Below, piece by piece: positions 50,004-59,478 of a stretch of DNA of 64,000 nt (its first letter is position 1; every line of letters starts with the position of its first letter). The position numbers and the translations under genes are program-made. The stretch is from DASZHJ01 sp963735465 (GTDB taxonomy: Bacteria > Pseudomonadota > Alphaproteobacteria > ATCC43930 > CGMCC-115725): positions 3,844,001-3,908,000 of the forward strand of contig CAVTLA010000001.1 in NCBI GenBank assembly GCA_963735465.1. Direction: 5' to 3'. Under the pieces are notes generated by a model. The model searched no databases, was not told the DNA's origin, and saw nothing but the letters and a program-made list of their open reading frames with translations.

Positions 50004-51185
50004 TCACGCCTTCACGACGAGCTTGCGCGCCACGCGGGCGAGGCAGTCGGCGCCCCCTTCCGTGATGACGATGCTCTCGGTGATCTCGAAGCCCATGTTC
50101 TCGAGCCAGAGGCCGGTCATGAAATGGAAGGTCATGTTGGCCTTGAGCTCGCTCCGGTCGCCGGAGCGGAGGCTCATGGTGCGCTCGCCCCAATCCGGCG
50201 GGTAGGACAAGCCGATCGAATAGCCCGAGCGGTTGTCCTTGACGATGCCGTATTTCTTGAGGACGGCGAAGAAGCCATTGGCGATGTCCTCGCAGCGGTT
50301 GCCCGGCTTCGCCGCGGCAAGGCCGGCCTCCATCCCCTCCAGCACCGCCTTCTCCGCGTCGAGGAAGGCCTGCGTCGGCTTTCCCAGGAAGACCGTGCGC
50401 GACAGCGGGCAGTGGTAGCGCTTGTAGCAGCCGGCGATCTCGAAGAAGGTGCCCTCGCCGGATTTCATCGGGCGGTCGTCCCAGGTGAGGTGCGGCGCCG
50501 CGGCGTCGGCGCCCGAGGGCAGCAGCGGCACGATCGCGGGATAGTCGCCGCCGAATTCCGCCGTACCGCGCAGCCCCGCGTCGTAGATCTCGGCGACGAG
50601 ATCGCATTTGCGCAGGCCCGGCTCGACCTTCTCGACGATGCGGGCGTGCATCTTCTCGACCAGCTGCGCGGCCTTGCGCATATAGCCGATCTCGGTGGCG
50701 CTCTTCACCGCGCGCTGCCAGTTGACGAGGCCGGTCGCATCGGAGAACCGCGCGTTCGGCAGATTGCGCGTGAGCGAGGCATAGGCCGCCGCCGAGAACC
50801 AGTAGTTGTCCATCTCGACGCCGATCGGGAGCCGGCCCCAGCCGCGGTCGTCGATCAGCTTCGCCAGCAGATCCATGGGATGCCGCTCGGTCGACTGCAC
50901 GTAGTGGTCGGGATAGCCCACGATGTTGTCGGTGGCGACATAGGCGGTGCGCTTGGCGCCGGCGGCATCCTGGCCGCGGCCGTACCAGACCGGCTCGCCG
51001 TCGGGAGGCACCACCACCGCCTGGTGCACATAGAAGGACCAGCCGTCATAGCCCGTGAGCCAGGCCATGTTGGAGGGATCGCTGACGATCAGCAGCTCGA
51101 CGCCCTGCCTCGCCATGGCGGCCCGCGTCTTCGCCAGACGCTCGGCATATTCCGCGCGGGAGAAATTGAGGGTGGGTGCGGTCAT
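50004..51185 (-). CDS. doeA: M24-fold hydrolase, ectoine hydrolase DoeA/EutD-like
   Basis: 393 residues from ATG 51185, with GGAGG before it. The creatinase-type N-terminal domain has FSRAEYAERLAKTRAAMARQGVELLIVSDPSNMAWLTGYDGWSFYVHQAVVV, a signature I associate with DoeA/EutD, which opens the ring of ectoine. The C-terminal pita-bread domain is KSATEIGYMRKAAQLVEKM to YSIGLSYPPDWGERTMSLRSGD. The other ectoine genes (doeB, doeC, doeX, ehu transporter) are not near, so the substrate may be another amide; the symbol is tentative. Confidence 0.72.
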   Translation of the reverse strand: MTAPTLNFSRAEYAERLAKTRAAMARQGVELLIVSDPSNMAWLTGYDGWSFYVHQAVVVPPDGEPVWYGRGQDAAGAKRTAYVATDNIVGYPDHYVQSTERHPMDLLAKLIDDRGWGRLPIGVEMDNYWFSAAAYASLTRNLPNARFSDATGLVNWQRAVKSATEIGYMRKAAQLVEKMHARIVEKVEPGLRKCDLVAEIYDAGLRGTAEFGGDYPAIVPLLPSGADAAAPHLTWDDRPMKSGEGTFFEIAGCYKRYHCPLSRTVFLGKPTQAFLDAEKAVLEGMEAGLAAAKPGNRCEDIANGFFAVLKKYGIVKDNRSGYSIGLSYPPDWGERTMSLRSGDRSELKANMTFHFMTGLWLENMGFEITESIVITEGGADCLARVARKLVVKA

Positions 51186-51262
51186 GGGCGGCCTCCGCAG
51201 CGAATGCGACGCGCCAGCGTGACGCGGGGAGCGCGCAGCGGCAAGAGGGAGTTGCGGGGATC

Positions 51263-51366
51263 CTGCGTCCTTCGACTCGCGCGCCAAGGCGCGCGGCTCA
51301 GGATGAGGAGATAGTGAGATGGACCTCATCCCGAGCCGGCGCGAAGCGCCGAGTTCGAAGGACGCA
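51263..51366. repeat. Dispersed palindromic repeat, type B, copy 2
   Basis: TGCGTCCTTCGACTCGCGCGCCAAGG...GGCTCAGGATGAGG faces CCTCATCCCGAGCC...CGAGTTCGAAGGACGCA. Outer arms match the copy at 14224-14342; inner hairpin stems differ. It lies between doeA and the luciferase-like genes. Confidence 0.85.
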
Positions 51367-51443
51367 CGCTATCGGGTCAATGCAATCGAGCGTGGTATGA
51401 TGTGGTATCGTCACTCCACGCCCGTCGATAAACGGAGGCATTC

Positions 51444-52342
51444 ATGGAACTCGGCGTCGCACTCCCCCTCACGGATATCGGCGGCGATCCCGACACGGTT
51501 CGCGCGTTCGCGCACGCGGCCGAGGACTATGGCTTCGACTACCTTTCCGCCCCCGACCATGTGCTGGGCGTCAACGCGGCGAGCCGGCCGGACTGGGGCG
51601 ACCGCAGCACCTCGGCGGATCTCATGCACGATCCCTTCGTGCTGTTCGCGTTCCTGAGCGGCGGCCACGCAGAAGATCGGCTTCGCCGTCGGCGTGCTGA
51701 TCCTGGCCCAGCGGCAGACCGTGCTGGTGGCGAAGCAGGCGGCGTCCCTGGCAATGCTGTCGGCGGGTCGTTTTCGCCTCGGCATCGGCATCGGCTGGAA
51801 CAAGGTGGAATTCACCGGTCTCAACGAGAACTTCCACGACCGCGGCAAGCGCTCGGAGGAGCAGGTGCAGGTGATGCGGAAGCTCTGGGCCGAGAAGCAC
51901 GTCACCTTCAAAGGCAAGTGGCACACCATCGAGGACGCCGGCATCAACCCGATGCCGCCGGGCGGCACCGTGCCGATCTGGTACGGCGGCCACGAGGAGG
52001 TGACCTTGCGGCGCATCGCCAAGTGGGGCGACGGCTGGATGATGCTGGCGCATCCCGCGGGCGACAAAGCGGCGGAAGAATTCGCCAAGCTGCGCCGCTT
52101 CGCCGAGGAGGAAGGCCGCGATCCCAACCGCATCGGCCTCGAGGTCTGGGTGTCGACGGCCGAGGGCGGGCGCCGCGGACTGGCGCCGGGAGTTCCAGTG
52201 GTGGAAATCCGCCGGCGTCACCCACGTCACCGTCGCCAACTGGTACGGCCGCAACCATCACAAGCGCATCGCCGGGCGGACCGCCGAGGCGCATGTGACG
52301 GCCATGAAGCAGTACCGGGACGCGGTGGCGGATCTGCTCTAA
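51444..52342 (+). CDS. LLM-class (F420-type) oxidoreductase, copy 1, two frameshifts
   Basis: About 298 residues when repaired. MELGVALPLTDIGGDPDTVRAFAHAAEDYGFDYLSAPDHVLGVNAASRPDWGDRSTSADLMHDPFVLFAFLSG fits the luciferase-like monooxygenase barrel of the probable F420-dependent group (TIGR03619). The frame shifts by one base at about 51660-51664 and again at about 52167-52171; both sites can be seen by comparing with the second copy. The end is then DWRREFQWWKSAGVTHVTVANWYGRNHHKRIAG to TAA. Substrate unknown. F420 use is family inference; FMN is possible. Confidence 0.8.
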
Positions 52343-52371
52343 GCGATTGGATCAAGAAAGCTGGAGGCACC

Positions 52372-53268
52372 ATGCAGCTCGGCGTCACCCTGCCCCTCAT
52401 CGATATCGGCGGCGAACCCGGCACGGTTCGCGCGTTTGCCCAGGCCGCGGAAGAGTACGGCTTCGACTACCTCGGCGCGCCCGACCATGTGCTGGGCGTC
52501 AACGTGGCGACCCGGCCGGACTGGGGCGATCGCAATACCTCGGCGGATCTCATGCACGATCCCTTCGTGCTGTTCGGCTTCCTGAGCGGTGCCACGAGCA
52601 AGATCGGCTTCGCCGTCGAGGTGCTGATCCTGGCCCAGCGCCAGGCGGTGCTGGTGGCGAAGCAGGCGGCGTCCCTGGCGGTCCTCTCCGGCAACCGCTT
52701 CCGCCTCGGCGTCGGCATCGGCTGGAACAAGGTGGAATTCATCGGCCTCAACGAGAACTTCCACGACCGCGGCAAGCGCTCGGAGGAGCAGGTCGAAGTG
52801 ATGCAGAAGCTCTGGGCCGAGCGGCACGTCAGCTTCAAGGGCAAGTGGCACACCATCGAGGACGCCGGCATCAACCCGATGCCCTCAGGCGGCAAGGTGC
52901 CGATCTGGTACGGCGGGCACGAGGAGGTGACGCTCCGGCGCATCGCCAAATGGGGCGACGGCTGGATGATGCTGGCGCATCCCGCGGGCGAGAAGGCGGC
53001 GGCGGAATTCGCCAAGCTGCGCCGCTTCGCCGAGGAGGCAGGCCGCGATCCCGCCAGCATCGGCCTCGAGGTCTGGGTCAACACCGGCGCCGGCGGCCCG
53101 GAAGACTGGCGCCGGGAATTCCAGTGGTGGAAATCCGCCGGCGTCACCCACGTCACCGTCAACAGCGCCTACGGCCGCGGCCACCGCACGCGCATCGCCG
53201 GGCGGACGCTCGAGGCGCATGTGAATGCCATGAAGCAGTACCGGGACGCGGTGGCGGATCTGTTGTAG
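52372..53268 (+). CDS. LLM-class (F420-type) oxidoreductase, copy 2
   Basis: 298 residues, intact. MQLGVTLPLIDIGGEPGTVRAFAQAAEEYGFDYLGAPDHVLGVNVATRPDWGDRNTSADLMHDPFVLFGFLSGATSKIGFAVEVLILAQRQAVLVAKQAASLAVLSGNRFRLGVGIGWNKVEF is close to copy 1 throughout, so the pair is a recent tandem duplication. GGAGG stands before ATG 52372. The apparent read-through with copy 1 in one frame is only caused by the two shifts upstream. Likely role: reduction or oxidation of a small catabolic substrate. Confidence 0.88.
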   Translation: MQLGVTLPLIDIGGEPGTVRAFAQAAEEYGFDYLGAPDHVLGVNVATRPDWGDRNTSADLMHDPFVLFGFLSGATSKIGFAVEVLILAQRQAVLVAKQAASLAVLSGNRFRLGVGIGWNKVEFIGLNENFHDRGKRSEEQVEVMQKLWAERHVSFKGKWHTIEDAGINPMPSGGKVPIWYGGHEEVTLRRIAKWGDGWMMLAHPAGEKAAAEFAKLRRFAEEAGRDPASIGLEVWVNTGAGGPEDWRREFQWWKSAGVTHVTVNSAYGRGHRTRIAGRTLEAHVNAMKQYRDAVADLL

Positions 53269-53313
53269 GCGGCCGAAAAGCAGCGCCGACGCTGCACCGG
53301 GATCTGGAATGCG

Positions 53314-54409
53314 TCAGGCCAAGTGCGCGGCGACCGCCTTCTCGTCCCACTCCAGCCCGAGGCCGGGCACGTCGGGAATGTGCAGCTTGCCGTCCTTGAT
53401 CTCGTAGGGCCGCTGCAATATCGGATCGGCCCAGTCCTGCCATTCCAGCCAGTGCGCGGTCTCGGTGACGCGCATGACGTGGGCGCCGACCTCGGGATAG
53501 AGGTGGGTGGAGATCGGGAATGCCGGCGGCGGCGGCGATGGCGGCGGAGCGCTGCCAGCCGGTGACGCCGCCGATCCGCATGAAATCCGGCATCACATAA
53601 TCGCAGGCTTTCATCTGCAAGGCGGTGTGGAGCGCGCGGGGCCCGTAGAAATTCTCGCCGATCTGGATCGGCGTCTTGAGCTCCGCCGCGAGCCGCGCAT
53701 AGCCCTCGAGATTGTCGTAGACGATGGGCTCCTCGATCCAGGCGAGGCCGAGATCGTCGATGGCGTGGCAGCGCTCCAGCGCCTCGCCGAAGTGAAGGCC
53801 CTGGTTGAAATCCACCATCAGGTGCATCTCGCCGCCGACAGCCGCGCGAACGGCGTCGATCGTGGCGAGGTCGTCGGCGACGCGCTCGCGGCCGAGGCGC
53901 AACTTCAACCCCTTGAAGCCGCCTTCCTCGCGTAGCTCCACCGCCTCCCGCGCCACTTCGGCGGGCGGCTTCAGCCAGAGGCCGTTGCTGTTGTAGGCGG
54001 GCACCGCGCCGACGCTGCCGCCCAGCAGCACGCAGAGCGGCACGCCCGCCGCCCGCGCCAGCGCGTCCCAGGCCGCCATGTCGAGGCCGGCCACGGCGAT
54101 CATCGACATTCCCTCGTAGCCCACGAAGTGCAGGGACTTGCGGCCGGCATCGTAGAAGTCGAGGGGCGCGACGCGGCGGCCTTTGAGCATCTCGCCGAGA
54201 TCGTGGAGCGCGGGGACGAGATAGCGCATCGACTTGACGATGTAGGGCTCGAGATAGGCGCGGCCGGTGACGCCTTCCTCGGTCTGGAGATCGATCAGGA
54301 TCAGGGGCCAGTCGGTGATCGTGGCGATGCGCGCCATGACGGGCCGCGCCAGCTTGAGAACGACCGGCCGGGCCACGATACGCTTCAGCGTCAGTTTCTC
54401 GAAAGCCAT
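53314..54409 (-). CDS. Mandelate racemase/enolase-superfamily protein, one frameshift
   Basis: About 364 residues when repaired. KLTLKRIVARPVVLKLARPVMARIATITDWPLILIDLQTEEGVTGRAYLEPY is the capping domain. The barrel shows GLKLRLGRE (K at strand 2), LMVDFNQGLHFG (Asp), WIEEPIVYDN (Glu) and QIGENFYG (Glu). Near 53515 one extra base shifts the frame; on the far side the end reads ISTHLYPEVGAHVMRVTETAHWLEWQDWADPIL with the catalytic His, and stops at 53314. Substrate unknown, probably a 2-hydroxy or sugar acid. Confidence 0.83.
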
Positions 54410-54486
54410 CCGACACCTCTCCGGCGGAGCGAGCGGGACGACCGCATCCTGTCACCAAGCGCGGGCAGCGTCGACTGGCGCCTTCC

Positions 54487-56325
54487 TCACCGCGGGCAGG
54501 GACTGGCGTCGGCGAGCTGCTGCATGTCGGGCGGCAATCCCTGCACCGGACCGTTCCTGGATGCCGCGTCCGGCCGCGCCGCGGCGGAACCGAGGGCCGG
54601 CAGCACGGTCAGGTTGGAAAAGCCGCCGCTGATGCGGAGCGGTATGTCGAGGGCGAAGAGGCCGGTGGAGGCGGCTTCGCTCTTGATGGTGAGATCCAGG
54701 CGCTCCGCCGGCAGATCCACCTGGCCGCCGCCGATGACCGTGGTGCCCGGAGTCTGCAGCCGGAGTGGCGCGATCGTGCCGAGCCCGTTCTGCAGATCGA
54801 GGACGGCGATGAGGCAGGAGATCGGCGTCGAGGTCGCGTTCTTGCGGAAGAGCGAGCGCAGGTCGGTGGAGAGCTTCTCCAGGAGCGCGCGGGCGATGCG
54901 GCCGTCCGCCATCGCCAGCACGGCGTGGCCTCGGCTCGTCTTGAGCGCGTCCCGCACCGTGGCACCGGTCATGTCGAGGGCGGCGCGGCCGTCGATCCGG
55001 CCCGCGACCTGGCCGGCGTCGGCACCCAGCAGGGCCACGATCTGACCGATGTCGGCGCCGGATATCGCCGCGCCGGCGACGACGCGGCCACCCGGCGCGG
55101 CACTGCGCGCGGAGCCGGAAGCCTCCACCCGGCCGCCGGCGAAGGCGAATCCCAGCTGGCCGACGGTGATCTCCCCCGAGGCGAGGCGGGCTTGCGCCGC
55201 GACATCGGCGAGACGCATCCCGCGCCAGGCAAGCTCCCGGGCGGCGACGTCCACGTCGAAATTCGTGCCGCGCTGGGCCTCCACTTGCAGCGACTGGGTC
55301 CCGTAGTCGCCGCCTCCCGTCTTGCCGCCGCCCAGGATCGGGTCGAGATCGAGGCGGTCGAAGCGGGCGGCGATCCCCATGTCGTCGGGCTTGCCGCGGC
55401 CGCCTTCGTCGAGGGTGAGCGTGGTCGTGACCGCGCTGGTCGCCAGGTTTCCCGTGGCATCGGCGAGCTTCCAGCGGTCGCCGGACCGGGTGAAGGCGCC
55501 GGCGAGCGCCGTCGGGAAATCCGCCGGGACGTCGGCGTCGAAGATGCCCAGGAGATCACCGAGCTTGCGGGCGTCGATCCGCATCGGACCCTCGACGCCG
55601 TCGAAATCCCAGGGCTCTCTCATCGTGCCCTTGAAGTCGACCGTGGCCGACGGCGCCGAGGCGGTGAATTGCACGCCGAACGGCACCGATCCCTGGCGCA
55701 GCACGGTGAAGGACTGCGTTTCCGCGGTGACGCGTATGGGCGTGTCGTTGTAGGCGCCGTCGAGGACGAGGCTCGCCGGCTGGTCGTCGCCGGCGGCGCG
55801 GATCGTGAGATCCTTGAGGTCGTTCCGCAGCAGGGCGCCGCTGGAGGTGCGATAGGTCACGTGGCCGTCGTGCAGATGAAAATCGAGGAGCGTCGGCGAG
55901 CTGGTGCGCTTCTTCGAGGCGGGCGACGACGGCGCCGCGCCGAAGCGCCAGTTGCCTTTGCCGTCGGCGTCCCGCTCGAGGACGACCACGGGCTTTACCA
56001 CGTCCAGCGTCTCGAAGCGGAGGACGCCGCGGAGCAGCGGGCCGACGTCGAGGCGCGCCGAGACGCTGTCGATGCGCACCATCTCGGGGACGCTGCCCCA
56101 GGGCGCGTTGGCGAGGCGGAGGTCCCGGATCTCCACCGCGAGGGGATTGCCCCAGCGGACCTGCAGCGTCCCGAAGGCCAGGCGTCGGTCGAGCTTCCAG
56201 CTCATGTAGCGCTCGACCACGGGCTGGACGCCGACCACAGCCATCGACGCGACAATCACGATGACGGCGGCGAGCAATCCCAGAAGAACGAGCGCGGCGC
56301 GCCGGCGCGGGAGAGCCGCCCTCAT
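54487..56325 (-). CDS. AsmA-family envelope protein
   Basis: 612 residues from ATG 56325, whose ATG overlaps the upstream stop (ATGA). An N-terminal membrane helix (AALVLLGLLAAVIVIVASMAVVGVQPVV) is followed by a long beta-rich periplasmic part: MSWKLDRRLAFGTLQVRWGNPLAVEIRDLRLANAPWGS is the AsmA/chorein-like start, and TGATVRDALKTSRGHAVLAMADGRI with LLEKLSTDLRSLF belongs to the AsmA C-terminal domain. AsmA-like proteins are thought to carry lipids between membranes. A stretch at the end (RPDAASRNGPVQGLPPDMQQL) is not conserved. Confidence 0.83.
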   Translation of the reverse strand: MRAALPRRRAALVLLGLLAAVIVIVASMAVVGVQPVVERYMSWKLDRRLAFGTLQVRWGNPLAVEIRDLRLANAPWGSVPEMVRIDSVSARLDVGPLLRGVLRFETLDVVKPVVVLERDADGKGNWRFGAAPSSPASKKRTSSPTLLDFHLHDGHVTYRTSSGALLRNDLKDLTIRAAGDDQPASLVLDGAYNDTPIRVTAETQSFTVLRQGSVPFGVQFTASAPSATVDFKGTMREPWDFDGVEGPMRIDARKLGDLLGIFDADVPADFPTALAGAFTRSGDRWKLADATGNLATSAVTTTLTLDEGGRGKPDDMGIAARFDRLDLDPILGGGKTGGGDYGTQSLQVEAQRGTNFDVDVAARELAWRGMRLADVAAQARLASGEITVGQLGFAFAGGRVEASGSARSAAPGGRVVAGAAISGADIGQIVALLGADAGQVAGRIDGRAALDMTGATVRDALKTSRGHAVLAMADGRIARALLEKLSTDLRSLFRKNATSTPISCLIAVLDLQNGLGTIAPLRLQTPGTTVIGGGQVDLPAERLDLTIKSEAASTGLFALDIPLRISGGFSNLTVLPALGSAAARPDAASRNGPVQGLPPDMQQLADASPCPR

Positions 56326-57235
56326 CGAGGCGCGGCGGTGCGTTCCAGGTTCGCGCGGTCCCACTTGCCGAGCGTGGCCGCGGCCTCGTAGGTGCTCTGG
56401 CAGAAATCGAGGATGGCCTCCCGGGGCGAGGCGGCCTGGCGCACGACGTCATAGCTCAGTCGGAATTGCGCGGCCGCGGCGTCGTAGCCGGCGCCCGCCG
56501 GACGGACCGGCGCCGAGGCGAATCCCGGCGGCTCCGGCGACGCATAGGCGTAGAAGGCGGGGCCCGCCATGGCGCCGTCGCCCGGCCACCAGCCGACGCT
56601 GCTCACCTCGTGGGAATAGGCTTCCCGCGTGATCGCGTCCGCGGCGGCATTGTCCGGCGCGCGGCGGCCGGAGAAGCGCGTCACCGCGAGATCGAAGCTG
56701 CCCCAGAAGAAATGCACCGGGCTGCACTTGCCGATGAACCGGCCGCGGAATTCCTTCAGCACCGCGTCCACGGAGACGAGGGCGCGCCAGAACCGCGCGA
56801 CGGCGGCGCGATCGTAGGAGGCGTGCGTCCGATCCTTGTCGAAGCGGATCGGGTCCGGGATCTCCACCGGCATCGGCCAGATCTTCACCGCGACGTCCAT
56901 GCGAGCGCAGCGTCGCCATCAGCTCGCCGTAGAAATCGGCGACGGATCTCGGCGCGAGAGACATCCGCCTGGTCGCGCCGTCGCTTTTCTCGATGACCAG
57001 CTCATGGGCGATGAAATCGAAGAGGATCTCCAGGTTCCCTCCTGCATACGGCATCGGTCCCGTCGTGAGGCCGCGCGCGCTCACATACAACGGGACGTGC
57101 CAGCAATGGTTCACATAGGGGCAGAGCGCCAGGCGGATCTTGCCGACGATCTGCGTCCACATGTGGAGCGTCGCCCGCGTCGGCTCCCACGCCGCCAGCG
57201 GCAAGCGCCGGCCACTGCGGATCGTCCGCGGCCAT
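56322..57235 (-). CDS. DUF5996 family protein, two frameshifts
   Basis: About 303 residues when repaired. From ATG 57235 it starts MAADDPQWPAL, then (after an extra base near 57203) PLAAWEPTRATLHMWTQIVGKIRLALCPYVNHCWHVPLYVSARGLTTGPMPY, and (after another near 56900) DVAVKIWPMPVEIPDPIRFDKDRTHASYDRAAVARFWRAL and later HFFWGSFDLAVTRFSGRRAP. This is the DUF5996 pattern. The function is unknown. Three bases separate it from the upstream aldolase gene, and it overlaps the AsmA start, so the three form one operon. Confidence 0.8.
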
Positions 57236-57238
57236 CCC

Positions 57239-58045
57239 CTATTCCCGGTACGAGGGGTCGCGCTTGTCGAGCTTGCGCAGCAGGCCCGGCCATTCCAGGA
57301 GGCCGTAGCGGCGGATGACGCCGGGGTCGTACATCGCCGTGGACTTGGCCACGACATCAGCCGGCATCTCGTTGAGCTCGGTGTTGCAGGCCATCGCCAT
57401 CGCCTGGGCCTGGCAGGCGCGCTCCATCCCGTACATGGCGGTGAAGGTCTCGGCGACGGAGGCGCCCACCGTCAGCAGGCCGTGATTGCGGAGGATCATG
57501 GTGTTGAGCGGACCCAGATCCCGGGCCAGCGCCTCCCGCTCGCCGGGGTCGCGCTCGGGTCCGTTGAAATCGTGATAGGCGATCCGGCCGTGGAACCGCG
57601 TCGCCGTCTGGGTGAGCGGCGTCAGGCCGCATTTCAGCGACGAGATCGCCATCCCCGCGATGGTGTGGGTGTGCATGGCGGCGTTGACGTCCGCCCGCGC
57701 CCGGTAGAGCGCGCTGTGGATCACATACCCCGCTTGGTGCAGGCCGTACTCGCCCTCGGGCCGGTAGAGCACGGTGCCGTCGAGATCGACCTTCATCAGC
57801 GACGACGCCGTCACCTCGTCGAACAGCAGGCCGTGCGGGTTGATCAGGAAATGGCCGGGCTCGCCGGGGACCCGCGCCGAGATGTGGGTGTAGATCAGGT
57901 CCGACATGCCGTAGAGATCGCAGAGCCGGTAGCAGGCGGCGAGGTCGACCCGCGCCTGCCATTCCGCCTCGCCCACGGAAGCCCGGAGCGAGTTCGGGCG
58001 CCATTCCGGCAAGGTGTCTGAGATCGAGCGGGATCTGGCGGTCAT
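57239..58045 (-). CDS. Class II aldolase/adducin family protein
   Basis: 268 residues from ATG 58045. LAACYRLCDLYGMSDLIYTHISARVPGEPGHFLINPHGLLFDEVTASSL is the family core; metal ligands are in MHTHTIAGMA (HxH) and RNHGLLTVG (His). Known members cleave or isomerise sugar phosphates or act as decarboxylases; the Zn site is intact, so it is likely active. Substrate cannot be set. First gene of the operon with DUF5996 and AsmA-like proteins; divergent from the cytochrome c gene. Confidence 0.88.
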   Translation of the reverse strand: MTARSRSISDTLPEWRPNSLRASVGEAEWQARVDLAACYRLCDLYGMSDLIYTHISARVPGEPGHFLINPHGLLFDEVTASSLMKVDLDGTVLYRPEGEYGLHQAGYVIHSALYRARADVNAAMHTHTIAGMAISSLKCGLTPLTQTATRFHGRIAYHDFNGPERDPGEREALARDLGPLNTMILRNHGLLTVGASVAETFTAMYGMERACQAQAMAMACNTELNEMPADVVAKSTAMYDPGVIRRYGLLEWPGLLRKLDKRDPSYRE

Positions 58046-58234
58046 CGGGCGGTTCCTCCGGCAAGAGGGGTTGCGATGATAGCGCAAATCGGCCGGTCGG
58101 GCGCGAGGCGTCCATCGACCGGCAGCAATCATGTCCGCGCCCAGATCATTGATCCAGATCAGGGTCCGGCGCCGACCAACGCGGGAAATTGGCGCCATCA
58201 CACCCCCCGCGCGACCCATCACGAGGTTCCGACG

Positions 58235-58774
58235 ATGCGACTCTCCCTGCTGCTGGCGCCGCTTCTCATCGCGACGGCGATCGCAACCGCCGGCGCCGCC
58301 GGCTTGACCGACGGCGACTACGGCTATCTCCGGGAGAACTACGGCATCGGAAAAGCGAGCTGGGGGATCGCGGGGCTGCAGGCCGACGAGGCGGCGCGCC
58401 TCCACGCCCTCATCAACGACCCCACCTTCACGGCGCGCCCGCTGATCCGGGACGACAACGTCGCGCGCTATCTCTACGACGTCGAGACCTGCGGCACCTG
58501 GCAGCCGACGCGCCCGGGCGACGCCTGCCCCCGCGTCTTCCACTCGGCGAGCGCGGCGGCGGAGCACGGCTACGCCATCGCCGAGCGCAACTGCCACGCC
58601 TGCCACCTCACGGGGACGACCGCGGCACCGTCATTCTACAAGCTGTCGCGAAGGGGCGGATGGGACGAGGCACACCTCGCCGAGGCCATCGGCCATGGCC
58701 ACGCGATGTCGCCGATCACCCTGCAGCCGGACGAGATCCGCGCCCTTGCCGCCTATATCGCGGCGCTGAAATAA
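58235..58774 (+). CDS. Cytochrome c family protein, periplasmic
   Basis: 179 residues with a signal sequence (LSLLLAPLLIATAIATAGAAG). The single haem site is CHACH at about 120-124 in ERNCHACHLTGTTAAPSFYKL; a Met ligand is in GHGHAMSPITLQPDEIRALAAYIAAL, the typical c-type ending. An extra N-terminal domain of about 90 residues (YGYLRENYGIGKASWGIAGLQADEAARLHALIND) precedes it and has two other Cys. GAGG stands 8 bases before ATG 58235. It likely passes electrons in the periplasm; partner unknown. Confidence 0.85.
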   Translation: MRLSLLLAPLLIATAIATAGAAGLTDGDYGYLRENYGIGKASWGIAGLQADEAARLHALINDPTFTARPLIRDDNVARYLYDVETCGTWQPTRPGDACPRVFHSASAAAEHGYAIAERNCHACHLTGTTAAPSFYKLSRRGGWDEAHLAEAIGHGHAMSPITLQPDEIRALAAYIAALK

Positions 58775-58837
58775 GACACGCGACGGCACACCCCCAAGGC
58801 GGGAGGCGCACCGTCGCGCGTTGGACAGGTCAGCCGA

Positions 58838-59053
58838 TCAGCGGCGATTACGGACGCAGCGACCCTTGATGTAGTGGTGGTTCTTGTCGCGATGCCCGCG
58901 CACATAGTGGGCATGCGGGCCGCAATTGACGGCGACCTCGGTGATGACGGGCGAGCCCTGCGCCGCCGGCGCATCGAGGCCAACGGGACTGGCCAGCGCC
59001 GCTACCGGAGCCAGAAACAGGAATCCCGCGAGCAGAGAAACAGAAACGCGCAA
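58838..59053 (-). CDS. Small secreted Cys/His-containing protein, TTG start
   Basis: 71 residues. The best start is TTG 59053, because AAGGAGG stands six bases before it and the signal sequence (VSVSLLAGFLFLAPVAALASP) begins right there. The mature part ends VNCGPHAHYVRGHRDKNHHYIKGRCVRNRR, with two Cys and several His and Arg. This GxxCxP-H-R ending is like short secreted proteins found in many copies in rhizobia. Function unknown. Confidence 0.65.
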   Translation of the reverse strand: MRVSVSLLAGFLFLAPVAALASPVGLDAPAAQGSPVITEVAVNCGPHAHYVRGHRDKNHHYIKGRCVRNRR

Positions 59054-59478
59054 CTGCGCCTCCTTCGGTTGAAATCGAATCTGCGTATCGGCAACCGCGA
59101 AACCTATATCCCGTGCCCACGCAAAAGCAATGGCGGTACGAGCCTTTACGCGCGATTGCGTGCGCCCGTGGCAGCAGAAGTCACGCTGCTTTCGAGTGGG
59201 TTGGAGTCGGTTGGGTGGCCATTGTGCGTCCTTCGGCTCGGCGCTTCGTGGATGAGGCGAAGGAGGCACCCCGCCCGCCCCGATGCCATCGCCCATACGC
59301 CCGTATTCGATGACATGCACCGCCGTCCGCACCCCAACCAGTAGGCTTATGGGATTTTTACAGCTCTTCCGAAGGTTGGGCCAGAAGCCGAGACAACGCT
59401 TAAAATGTCGAGCGACATAAGGCGCTTGGACCGCCCCTGGCAAACTCTTGTTAACTCCTTGAGCGCAACCATGGGGCC
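59054..59478. other. 425-base gap between genes; half of a type B repeat
   Basis: I see no gene here on either strand. At 59224-59256 TGCGTCCTTCGGCTCG...GGATGAGG is one arm of the type B palindromic repeat without its partner. The part from 59340 to 59478 is relatively AT-rich and probably holds the promoter of the pentapeptide-repeat gene, but no clear hexamer pair stands out. Confidence 0.5.

Noticed and set aside
51694..53268. 524-codon protein made of two LLM domains
   Set aside because: It arises because two extra bases in copy 1 bring its middle part into the frame of copy 2. Copy 2 has its own ATG and ribosome site, and copy 1 has its own stop.
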